From: Actinomycetota bacterium
GTDB lineage: Bacteria; Actinomycetota; Acidimicrobiia; Acidimicrobiales; Ilumatobacteraceae
Assembly: GCA_016213625.1 (NCBI GenBank)
Contig: JACQZZ010000010.1
Location: forward strand, 1 to 64,000
Length of the DNA stretch: 64,000 nt
Direction of reading: 5' to 3'
Part shown: one piece after another, positions 1 through 6,992 of the stretch
How positions within the stretch are numbered: position 1 is the first letter of the stretch
Layout of the letters: every line of letters starts with the position of its first letter
Position numbers and translations under genes: made by a program
Notes under the pieces: generated by a model
What the model was told of the DNA's origin: nothing
The model's database searches: none
What the model saw: the letters and a program-made list of their open reading frames with translations, nothing else

Positions 1-1251
1 AGCCTCTGCGGCGTGGGCACGTGTCAGGGCGGGGTGTGCATGCCGCACCTGCGCTCGTTCGTCTCCGATCGCAGCGGCGTGGAGCCGAAGCCGTTCACGG
101 CCCGCCCCGCGGCTCGTCAGGTGTCGCTCGCCGAGGCCGCGGCCGGCTACCACATCGACACGTTCCGCCGCACGCCGTTGCACGCGGCGCACGAACAGCT
201 CGGCGCCAACCTCGACAAGTTCGGCGGCTGGTTCCGTCCGTGGAACTACGGCGACGCGGTGGCGGAGTACTGGGCGGTACGCGAGGGCGTGTCGCTGGGT
301 GACGTCAGCACCCTCGGCAAGATGATGGTGTCGGGGCCCGACGTGGTGGAGGCGCTCGAGCGGCTGTACCCGAACCACGTGCACGACATCAAGGTCGGCC
401 GGTCTCGCTACGTCATCAACCTCAGCGAGCGCGGCCACGTGCTCGACGACGGCATGATCTGCCGGGAAGGCGACACACGGTTCCTCCTCACGTTCACCTC
501 CGGCGGCGCCAGCACCGCCGAGATGTGGGTGCGCGACTGGGTCGAGACGTGGGGACTGAAGGTGCACGTGCTGGACCGCACCGTGTCGCACGGTGCCATC
601 AACGTCACGGGTCCGCTGGCGGGCGAGTTGCTCCGCCGTGCCGGGGTGACCGACGAGGACCGCCCGAAGTTCCTGCAGCACCGCCACCTCGACGTCGCCG
701 GCATCCCGTGCCACGTGATGCGCCTGTCCTTCACCGGAGAGGCCAGCTTCGAGCTCCATCATCAGATCGACAGATCGATGGAGCTGTGGCAGGCCCTGAT
801 GGAGTTGGGCGTACCACTTGGCATCAAGCCGCACGGCCTGCAGGCGCTGTTCGGTCTGCGGCTGGAGAAGGGGCACGTCATCGTCGGCCAGGACACCGAG
901 CTCGACAGCTCGCCGCGCCGCATCAACATGGACTGGGCGGTCAAGCTCGACAAGCCCGCGTTCGTGGGCCGCGACGCACTCATCCGTACCGCGGCGCTGC
1001 CCGACGAGCGGCGCCTGTTCGGCTTCACGATGGACGGCCCCGCGCCACTCGAGGGCAGCGTCATCCGCGTGCACGGCGACGTCGTCGGCCACGTCACGTC
1101 CAGTTGGGACTCGCCGCTGTTCGGACACGCCGTACTGCTCGGTTGGCAGAAGCGGATGCCACACGCCGATGTGGTGGAGATCGACGGCCGCGAGGCCCGG
1201 GTGAGCCCGGTCCCGTTCTACGACCCGGAGGGTGCACGTGCTCGCATCTGA
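1..1251 (+). CDS. soxA: Sarcosine oxidase alpha subunit, C-terminal part (cut by window start)
   Basis: The frame is open from the first base, so the N-terminal FAD/NAD-binding half lies outside the window. The visible 416 residues begin in a cysteine cluster (CGVGTCQGGVC) of the BFD-like region known in SoxA and continue into an aminomethyltransferase (GcvT-like) fold, with the folate-domain feature GLEKGH-like RLEKGHVIVGQDTE near residue 290. In heterotetrameric sarcosine oxidase the alpha subunit carries NAD and the tetrahydrofolate site that takes up the formaldehyde released from sarcosine. The three following genes encode the gamma, beta and delta subunits, which makes the assignment firm. 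The stop overlaps the next gene by 20 bp, suggesting translational coupling. Confidence 0.9.
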   Translation, partial: SLCGVGTCQGGVCMPHLRSFVSDRSGVEPKPFTARPAARQVSLAEAAAGYHIDTFRRTPLHAAHEQLGANLDKFGGWFRPWNYGDAVAEYWAVREGVSLGDVSTLGKMMVSGPDVVEALERLYPNHVHDIKVGRSRYVINLSERGHVLDDGMICREGDTRFLLTFTSGGASTAEMWVRDWVETWGLKVHVLDRTVSHGAINVTGPLAGELLRRAGVTDEDRPKFLQHRHLDVAGIPCHVMRLSFTGEASFELHHQIDRSMELWQALMELGVPLGIKPHGLQALFGLRLEKGHVIVGQDTELDSSPRRINMDWAVKLDKPAFVGRDALIRTAALPDERRLFGFTMDGPAPLEGSVIRVHGDVVGHVTSSWDSPLFGHAVLLGWQKRMPHADVVEIDGREARVSPVPFYDPEGARARI

Positions 1252-1642
1252 CTCGCTCACGTTCGTGTCGCTGCGCGGGTGGCGCATCATCGCCGACCCC
1301 GCCGCGCTCGACTCGGCACCATGGCCATCGGATGCCCACGTGGTGCGCATCTCACCCGACGACGCCTTCGTCATCGGCGCCACCGAGCCGACGGTGCCCG
1401 CCGACCCACACGCCATCGTCACGCCGGAACACGGTTTCGCGGGTGCGGCGCTGTCGGCAGAACGCACCGAGCACCTCGCGCTGCACCACATCGAGTGGCA
1501 GCTGCCCGGTGGGGCCAGGCCGCGCGTGGCACAGGGTCAGATCGCCGGCGTCCCGGCCAAGCTCGTGCTGCACGCCGATGGCTCCGCACTCCTGCTCGTG
1601 GCCTGCGCAGCTCGTCACGAACTGGAGGAGCGAATCGCATGA
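1232..1642 (+). CDS. soxG: Sarcosine oxidase gamma subunit
   Basis: A 136-residue protein starting at GTG 1232, inside the end of soxA; a second GTG at 1238 would remove two residues. It ends in ATGA shared with the soxB start. Sequence alone gives only a weak signal: a small alpha/beta protein with a hydrophobic C-terminal strand (LLLVA) and no catalytic motif. SoxG is related to part of the aminomethyltransferase fold and is a structural subunit, and position between soxA and soxB is the main support. The length is short for the family (typically near 200), so the N-terminal part seems trimmed. Confidence 0.65.
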   Translation: MHVLASDSLTFVSLRGWRIIADPAALDSAPWPSDAHVVRISPDDAFVIGATEPTVPADPHAIVTPEHGFAGAALSAERTEHLALHHIEWQLPGGARPRVAQGQIAGVPAKLVLHADGSALLLVACAARHELEERIA

Positions 1643-2850
1643 ACGAGTTCGTCGAGACCCTGCTCGATCTGCCATGGCAGACCTGCGATCCCAAGCCCGC
1701 GTACGACGTGGTCATCATCGGTGCCGGCGGCCACGGACTGTCCACCGCCTACCACCTGGCCACGCGGCACGGCATCACCAACGTGTGCGTCCTCGATGCC
1801 GGTTACATCGGCTCGGGCAACTCGGGCCGCAACACCACCATCATCCGCAGCAACTACGGCATCCCCGAGAGCGTGGCCTTCTACCAGCACAGCCTGGAGA
1901 TGTACCAGCAGCTCGAGGCCGAGACCGGGTGCTGGATCATGCACAGCCAGAAGGGCCAGATCTGGCTCGCTCACTCGGTCACCACGGCGCGCACCGAGCA
2001 AACCCGTGCCCTGATGAACCAGGCGATGGGTGCCAAGACCGACTACATCGGGCCCGACGAGATCAAACGGCTGTGCCCGCAGATCGACCTCTCCGGCGGT
2101 GGCCGGTACCCGGTGCACGGCGCCAGCTACCACCACGAAGGTGCCACCGCTCGCCACGACAGGGTGGTGTGGGCGTACGCGCAGGGCGCGCTGCGCGCCG
2201 GGGTGCACGTGTTCCAGCACACGCCGGTCACCGGGTTGCTGCGCGACGGTGACCGGGTCACGGGTGTGCGCACCACGCATGGCGACATCAGCGCCGGCAC
2301 GGTGATCTCGGCCGTCGGTGGCAACGTCACCACCGTGGCCGACTGGGCCGGCGTCCGACTCCCCATCCGCACTCATGCGCTGCAGGCGTTCGTCACCAAC
2401 GCGCACGCGCAGGAGTTCGCCCCCATCGTGAGCAGCAACGATCTCGTGTTCTACGTCAGTCAGGGGCCGCGCGGTCAGATGCTGCTCGGCGCCGAGTACG
2501 ACCGCTTCGCCAGCTACCGCCAGGCCACCTCGTTCTCGTACCTGCAGTCGGTGTCGAAGAAGGCCATCACGATGTTCCCGTTCCTCGCCAAGCTGCGCAT
2601 CATGCGCTCATGGACGGGCATCTGCGACGTGAGCACCGACTTCTCGCCCATCATGGGCGACACCGGTGTGCCCGGCTTCATGATCAGCACCGGCTGGGGC
2701 ACGTGGGGCTTCAAGGCCATCCCGGCCGGCGGCGAGCAACTGGCGAGCCTGGTGGCCACCGGCAGCGCACCGCTCATCGAGCCCTTCGGTCTGGATCGAT
2801 TCGCCAAGGAGGCCGCCATGGCCGACCCGAGCTCCGCGGGAACGAGGTAG
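1639..2850 (+). CDS. soxB: Sarcosine oxidase beta subunit (FAD/FMN)
   Basis: A 403-residue flavoprotein of the DAO family. The Rossmann motif VVIIGAGGHGLSTAYHLA lies at residues 24-41. The motif GATARHD places a histidine at residue 173, which matches the position known for covalent FMN attachment in corynebacterial SoxB. The C-terminal FAD motif (STGWGTWGFKAIPAGG) is also present. The subunit oxidises sarcosine to glycine with the reduced flavin passing electrons to oxygen to give H2O2. The ATG at 1639 overlaps the soxG stop (ATGA), and soxD starts 2 bp after its stop, so the genes form one operon. Confidence 0.93.
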   Translation: MNEFVETLLDLPWQTCDPKPAYDVVIIGAGGHGLSTAYHLATRHGITNVCVLDAGYIGSGNSGRNTTIIRSNYGIPESVAFYQHSLEMYQQLEAETGCWIMHSQKGQIWLAHSVTTARTEQTRALMNQAMGAKTDYIGPDEIKRLCPQIDLSGGGRYPVHGASYHHEGATARHDRVVWAYAQGALRAGVHVFQHTPVTGLLRDGDRVTGVRTTHGDISAGTVISAVGGNVTTVADWAGVRLPIRTHALQAFVTNAHAQEFAPIVSSNDLVFYVSQGPRGQMLLGAEYDRFASYRQATSFSYLQSVSKKAITMFPFLAKLRIMRSWTGICDVSTDFSPIMGDTGVPGFMISTGWGTWGFKAIPAGGEQLASLVATGSAPLIEPFGLDRFAKEAAMADPSSAGTR

Positions 2851-2852
2851 TC

Positions 2853-3098
2853 ATGCTGTGGGTCGAATGCCCCAACTGCGGGTCGCGTCCGTTCGAGGAG
2901 TACCGCTACGGCAGTGTCTTCCCGGTGACCCCAGCGGCGGTCACCGATCCCGACGCACGCAACGTCGACTACGCCTGGATGCAGGACAACATCGCCGGCA
3001 TCACACTCGAACGCTGGTTCCACGAAGCCGGCTGCCGCCGCTGGTTCACCGCCAGGCGCGACACCACCACCGACGTCTTCCTCCCCGTCACCGACTGA
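2853..3098 (+). CDS. soxD: Sarcosine oxidase delta subunit
   Basis: An 81-residue protein with the SoxD signature: CPNCGSRP at residues 6-13 followed by EEYRYG, and a later WFHEAGCRRWF. These cysteines and the histidine form the structural zinc site known in the delta subunit. The start is 2 bp after the soxB stop. The gene ends 14 bp from the convergent stop of the P450 gene on the other strand, so this is the end of the sox operon. The order alpha-gamma-beta-delta differs from the common soxBDAG order. Confidence 0.92.
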   Translation: MLWVECPNCGSRPFEEYRYGSVFPVTPAAVTDPDARNVDYAWMQDNIAGITLERWFHEAGCRRWFTARRDTTTDVFLPVTD

Positions 3099-3112
3099 CC
3101 CTGCGTCGGGAC

Positions 3113-4474
3113 TCACGTGCTGATGCGCGGCCTCACCGTGTACAGCGCCGGCCCTGATGGACGGTTGACCACCATGCCGACGGGTCGCGGCACCTTCCTC
3201 GAGACCCGGTCGAGGTCGAGGCGCTGCGCCAGTCGAGCGATGATGAGCGTCAACTCCATCTGAGCGAGCGCGAAGCCGATGCACATGCGAGCGCCGCCGC
3301 CGAACGGTAGCCACGCCCTGTCCATGTCGAGTTGCTGCGCAGGCGTCGGGTCGAGGAATCGATCGGGGTCGAAGTCATCGGGCGACGGCCATGTGTGTGC
3401 GTCGCGTCCGAGGAGATACGGCGACCACAGGATCAGCGTTCCCTTCTTGATGACATGGTGCCCGAGGTTGATGTCCGCCGCGGCCTCCCGTGGGGCGAAC
3501 GCCCCGGGCGGGTGGAGTCGGAGTGTCTCCTTCATCACCCGCGTTGCCAGTTCGAGTCGGGGCAGCACGGTGTGGTCGAAGTGTCCCGTCTCGGTTGACC
3601 CGAGCACGTCGTCGGCCTCGGCGCGCAGGCGACCCCACGTCCCTGTTGCCAGGGTCGCTCGGGTGACCGACCACGCGAGCGCGGCGGCCGTGGTGTCGTG
3701 CCCGGCGCCGATGAGGGTGAAGACCTGATCGCGGACCTCGGTGTCGGACAGCGAGCCGTCGGCCACCAGCGACGAGAGCACGTCGAGGGGGTCGTCCACC
3801 GGTGTGCGCCGACGCGCCGCGATCTCCTCGTCGATGAGCCTGTCGAGCGCCAATCGGTCGGCCCGCACCCTCGCTCGCGCCGTACGCGGGAAGGGGTGCG
3901 GGAACTGTCGTATCGCCGGAGATTCGAGGTACGCCTGCGGCCGTTCGAACAGCCGCCCGAGCTCATCCACCCGCTCCGCGAAATGGGCTCCGAAGAAGGC
4001 GTGCGCAGCGATCGACATCACGAGCAGCCGGAGCGGCGGCGTGAGGTCGGACGCGTCTGCGTCCGCGTGCGCGGCCGCGACGATCTCGTCGATCGTGGCA
4101 TCGGTTCGCTCGAGGATCATCGGAACCCATCCGTTCAGCCGGCGGCGGCTGAAGGCGGGTTGCACCGCAGCCCGTCGGCGACGATGCGGCTCACCGTCCG
4201 AGACGATCAACGACGTCGGTCCGACCACGAACCCCAGGACGTTGAACTTGTGTCCCCATCGGAAGTGATCGGTCGGCATTGCCAGGAGTTCTCGGACCAT
4301 GCTGGGGTCACCGACGATGGCGATGCGGGCTGGGCCGGCCCCGAGCGCGGACACCGGGCCGAACTCGGCCGACATCGTCGTGAGCACCGGCTGTGGGTCC
4401 GTGAAGATGGTCCGCAACAGGCGGAGATGTGCGACGCCCTTTGGTCCGGGAAGCGTGTACTGCCCTCTCGTCAT
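3113..4474 (-). CDS. Cytochrome P450
   Basis: A 453-residue soluble bacterial-type P450. The I-helix oxygen-activation motif AGHDTTAAAL, the K-helix KETLRLHP (ExxR) and the heme-binding loop FGGGARMCIGFALAQ are all present; the axial cysteine is residue 398. The substrate cannot be told from sequence. The ATG at 4474 overlaps the stop of the upstream 140-residue membrane protein gene (ATGA), so both are read from one transcript. That transcript starts from a promoter that mirrors the promoter of the divergent ECF sigma factor, so the P450 is probably part of that sigma factor's regulon. No ferredoxin or reductase gene is adjacent. Confidence 0.93.
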   Translation of the reverse strand: MTRGQYTLPGPKGVAHLRLLRTIFTDPQPVLTTMSAEFGPVSALGAGPARIAIVGDPSMVRELLAMPTDHFRWGHKFNVLGFVVGPTSLIVSDGEPHRRRRAAVQPAFSRRRLNGWVPMILERTDATIDEIVAAAHADADASDLTPPLRLLVMSIAAHAFFGAHFAERVDELGRLFERPQAYLESPAIRQFPHPFPRTARARVRADRLALDRLIDEEIAARRRTPVDDPLDVLSSLVADGSLSDTEVRDQVFTLIGAGHDTTAAALAWSVTRATLATGTWGRLRAEADDVLGSTETGHFDHTVLPRLELATRVMKETLRLHPPGAFAPREAAADINLGHHVIKKGTLILWSPYLLGRDAHTWPSPDDFDPDRFLDPTPAQQLDMDRAWLPFGGGARMCIGFALAQMELTLIIARLAQRLDLDRVSRKVPRPVGMVVNRPSGPALYTVRPRIST

Positions 4475-4893
4475 GGTGTGGTGGATTCTTGGTGAACGCC
4501 CACCGGCGTCAGCAGCGCGACGGCGGCGAGGGCGGGGACTGCAATGAGCGTGACGACGAGACCGATGGTGTCGGCGGTGCCGAGGTCGTGCAGATGCCGG
4601 GCATGGTGCGCGAGATGCAGCACCCCTTGCACGAGCCACGCGAGCGCGACGGCGGTGGTGGGGCCGCGCGTCCACACCGTCCACGCGGTGGCGACGATGA
4701 GTGCGAGGAACAGGCCGCCGACGTCTCGAACGAGGTGCTCATTGAAGGCCTCGCCGCCGGCGGAGATCCACCCTCGGCCCAGCGGGAAGTCGTCGAAGAA
4801 CGAACGCGGCGCAAACGTGGCCTGTAGGCCAGCGGGAAGCATCGCCACCGCGATCGCGGAGATCGCGATGTGGCTCGTCGGTAGTCGGGTCAT
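4471..4893 (-). CDS. Small four-helix membrane protein, cotranscribed with P450
   Basis: A 140-residue protein with four predicted membrane segments (about residues 8-27, 57-77, 80-98 and 108-130). The second loop contains HLAHHARHLHD, a histidine-rich stretch next to a helix that might bind metal, though this is speculation. The family is not recognised. The ATG at 4893 lies 6 nt after a CGTCTGT element on the minus strand and has no obvious Shine-Dalgarno, as expected for a leaderless message. Its stop overlaps the P450 start, so the pair looks translationally coupled and under ECF sigma control. Confidence 0.75.
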   Translation of the reverse strand: MTRLPTSHIAISAIAVAMLPAGLQATFAPRSFFDDFPLGRGWISAGGEAFNEHLVRDVGGLFLALIVATAWTVWTRGPTTAVALAWLVQGVLHLAHHARHLHDLGTADTIGLVVTLIAVPALAAVALLTPVGVHQESTTP

Positions 4894-4899
4894 GATGGG

Positions 4900-4967
4900 A
4901 CAGACGTTCGCGCACTACTCGGGGGTGACACGACCATGTCACCCGTTGGCGCAGGCTCGACGTCTGT
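4900..4967. promoter_or_regulatory. Mirror-symmetric divergent ECF sigma promoters
   Basis: On the plus strand TGTCACCC (4937-4944) is followed by 16 nt and CGTCTGT (4961-4967), then 6 nt to the GTG at 4974. On the minus strand TGTCACCC (4930 to 4923) is followed by 16 nt and CGTCTGT (4906 to 4900), then 6 nt to the ATG at 4893. The two -35 elements form the palindrome GGGTGACA-N6-TGTCACCC. A -10 of the form CGTC is typical of ECF promoters, and ECF factors usually transcribe their own gene. The identity of both elements and both spacings on the two strands is directly visible. Confidence 0.85.
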
Positions 4968-4973
4968 GTCCGT

Positions 4974-5624
4974 GTGAGCCCTGTGCCGATCTTCCGCGTC
5001 TGTCGTCAGGCACCCGCGGTGGGTGGAAGTCTGTTCGCCGTGTACGTGCAGCCCGCTCGACCGGCGGCGCCCTGGGCGCTGTTGCAAGCGATCGAGGACG
5101 CGCGTGCCGCTGGTGAACCGATCTCTGCGGCGTCGGAGACGTTGGTCGTGGAGCTCTATCGGACGGAGGGGCGGTCGCTGGTCCGCCTGGCTCGTCTGTT
5201 CGTCGACGATCGAGACGCGGCGGAGGACATCGTGCAGGAGGCGTTCCTCCGCCTCGCCCGCCACGCCGGTCGCATCGAGGCAAGGGACCGTGCTCCGGCG
5301 TACCTCCGTTCGATCGTGCTCAACCTGGCGCGCGACCACAACCGGCGCGGCCTCGTGTCGCTGCGCCATCAATCGACCAGGGGCCGGGAGGTGGACGTCG
5401 TCGACGACGCTGCCGACCAACTGGTGGTGTCCGAAGAGCATCGCCGGGTGCTCGCCGCCGTGCGTGGCCTACCGACGCGTCAACGTGACTGCATCGCGTT
5501 GCGCTACTTCGAGGAGTACTCGATCGCCGACATCGCGGCCACGCTCGGGTTGTCCGCCAACTCGGTGAAGACACATCTCCAGCGGGGGCTCGGCTCCCTC
5601 GATCGTGTGCTGGGCGAGCCGTGA
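4974..5624 (+). CDS. ECF-type RNA polymerase sigma factor
   Basis: A 216-residue sigma-70 family protein. Region 2 runs from about residue 62 (ELYRTEGRSLVRLARLFV, then DAAEDIVQEAFLRL) and region 4 covers roughly residues 150-210 (LPTRQRDCIALRYFEEYSIADIAATLGLS with a helix-turn-helix and VKTHLQRGL). There is no region 1.1 or 3, so it belongs to the extracytoplasmic-function group. The GTG at 4974 lies 6 nt after the CGTCTGT element, supporting a leaderless start; GTG 5040 is an alternative with a less extended N-terminus. The next gene overlaps by GTGA and may encode its anti-sigma factor. Confidence 0.9.
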   Translation: MSPVPIFRVCRQAPAVGGSLFAVYVQPARPAAPWALLQAIEDARAAGEPISAASETLVVELYRTEGRSLVRLARLFVDDRDAAEDIVQEAFLRLARHAGRIEARDRAPAYLRSIVLNLARDHNRRGLVSLRHQSTRGREVDVVDDAADQLVVSEEHRRVLAAVRGLPTRQRDCIALRYFEEYSIADIAATLGLSANSVKTHLQRGLGSLDRVLGEP

Positions 5625-6316
5625 ACGCTGCGACCGCCGAGCAGCGCGTCGTGGCCGCGTTCGCAGCCGCGAGATCGAACGTGCGCGAGAACCCGGATCT
5701 CTTCGAGCGGGTCCAACTCTCCATGGCCGAGGCACGCGAGCGACGTCGATTCCGGCTTCGCCTCGCGGGAGCGCTCGGCACCTTCATCCTCGCGAATGCC
5801 GCGTTGGCGCTCGCACTCTCCGACTTCGACAACGGGAGGTTCACCATGCACTGGTGGGTCATCGAACTGATCACCAACATCGTGCTGATCGCGCTGGCGA
5901 TCGGCCTCGGACCGTTCATCAAACGCTTCGGCCGCTCCTACGCCGCCGACGTGTTCCGAGCGAACCCGCGCACGGGGAAGAGCTACCTCGTGCTCACCGA
6001 CGTGGCGTACTACCTGATCTTCACGTCGTTCGTGCTGTTCACGGTCACCTTCGTCGCACCGCCCGAGTGGCTGGACTCCACCGGCGCCCAACTGAAGCAC
6101 GAGGTGGCTCGCGTCGGTGGCATCCTGCTGATCATGGGCGTCCTCCATGCGCTCAACGTGGTCGCGCTGCCCGTCATCGGCGGCCTGCTCGCGACCAATC
6201 GCCGACGTGATGTCGCACAGGACGAAGGTCCGTCCCCGTCCTCGCTCGGTCCGGGCACCTGGCTGCTGCGCATCGAGCCCGCCGGCGGCGCCGCTGCGGA
6301 GCCGCCGACCGACTAG
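5621..6316 (+). CDS. Membrane protein coupled to ECF sigma factor, candidate anti-sigma
   Basis: A 231-residue protein with about 45 charged cytoplasmic residues (DLFERVQLSMAEARERRR) followed by four predicted membrane segments (about 48-68, 77-103, 125-147 and 165-190) and a cytoplasmic tail. The GTG start overlaps the sigma stop (GTGA), the usual arrangement for a sigma/anti-sigma pair. No zinc-binding HxxxCxxC anti-sigma motif is visible, so if it is an anti-sigma it is not of the ZAS type. Role by position is inference. Its stop shares bases with the stop of the convergent gene (CTAG at 6313-6316). Confidence 0.7.
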   Translation: MNAATAEQRVVAAFAAARSNVRENPDLFERVQLSMAEARERRRFRLRLAGALGTFILANAALALALSDFDNGRFTMHWWVIELITNIVLIALAIGLGPFIKRFGRSYAADVFRANPRTGKSYLVLTDVAYYLIFTSFVLFTVTFVAPPEWLDSTGAQLKHEVARVGGILLIMGVLHALNVVALPVIGGLLATNRRRDVAQDEGPSPSSLGPGTWLLRIEPAGGAAAEPPTD

Positions 6317-6924
6317 GCGAGTCCGGCGCCGACGATCGGCAACACCATCGCGAGCACGGCCGCGACCACCGTCGCGACTCGAACGACACCAGGCAACTGC
6401 CAGCCGTCGCGCTGTGGCGGCATGGAGCCGCGCTCCAACGCGATCACACCGCCATAGACGGCGAACAGCCCGGCCATGCCGGCCCACCAACGCCAACCCC
6501 ATGCCCAGTGGTCGTGCAATTGCAGGCCGACGAACATGATCGAGGTGGACCCGAGGACGACGAACACCACACGAGTCCAGGTCGGCCAGTCGACTCGGTG
6601 CCGGGCCAATCCGCCGAAGATGACGGTCGGCATCATGATCCCGCCGGCCGCGACGAACAGGGGGAGGGTGCCGACGAAGCCGAACGTGCGCGCAGTGGTG
6701 ACGATCCACCGTCGCTCGGTCGCCCGTCGGACGGCGAGCGCGACGCCCTGCGCGAAGCCGAACACCGTGAAGCCGAGCACGATGAAGATCGTGCCGTTCC
6801 AGGTGAACTCCGGATCGGTGGAGATCAACCGCATCCACGCCCGGGCGGCGATGCCGAGCGACGCGCCGAGCACGAGGCACACGATGGGGATCAATGCAGT
6901 GGGGAAGCGACGGCGTTCGTCCAT
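6313..6924 (-). CDS. Six-helix integral membrane protein, unknown function
   Basis: A 203-residue protein starting at ATG 6924 (MDERRRFP); an upstream in-frame start would add 33 residues that look non-coding. Six predicted membrane segments are spread over the protein with short loops and no recognisable motif. It converges on the sigma-factor operon, with the two stop codons overlapping in the tetranucleotide CTAG. It lies 68 bp downstream of the glutaminyl-tRNA synthetase stop on the same strand, so it may be cotranscribed with that gene, but nothing suggests a shared function. Confidence 0.65.
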   Translation of the reverse strand: MDERRRFPTALIPIVCLVLGASLGIAARAWMRLISTDPEFTWNGTIFIVLGFTVFGFAQGVALAVRRATERRWIVTTARTFGFVGTLPLFVAAGGIMMPTVIFGGLARHRVDWPTWTRVVFVVLGSTSIMFVGLQLHDHWAWGWRWWAGMAGLFAVYGGVIALERGSMPPQRDGWQLPGVVRVATVVAAVLAMVLPIVGAGLA

Positions 6925-6992
6925 GCCCCTACGGACGCCCGTACCCGCCCGACGGGTGACTCTGCACCAGAACTTCGGTGCCGTTGCCGGGG

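Noticed and set aside
1615-2406. 263-codon frame on the minus strand inside soxB
   Set aside because: soxB has FAD and FMN motifs in the opposite direction; this frame has no motif.
5040-5624. Alternative sigma factor start at GTG 5040
   Set aside because: GTG 4974 lies at the leaderless distance from the CGTCTGT element, matching the mirror-image gene, so the longer form is preferred.
5504-6880. 458-codon open frame on the minus strand across the sigma factor and its partner
   Set aside because: Arg/His-rich low-quality protein antisense to two well-supported coupled genes.
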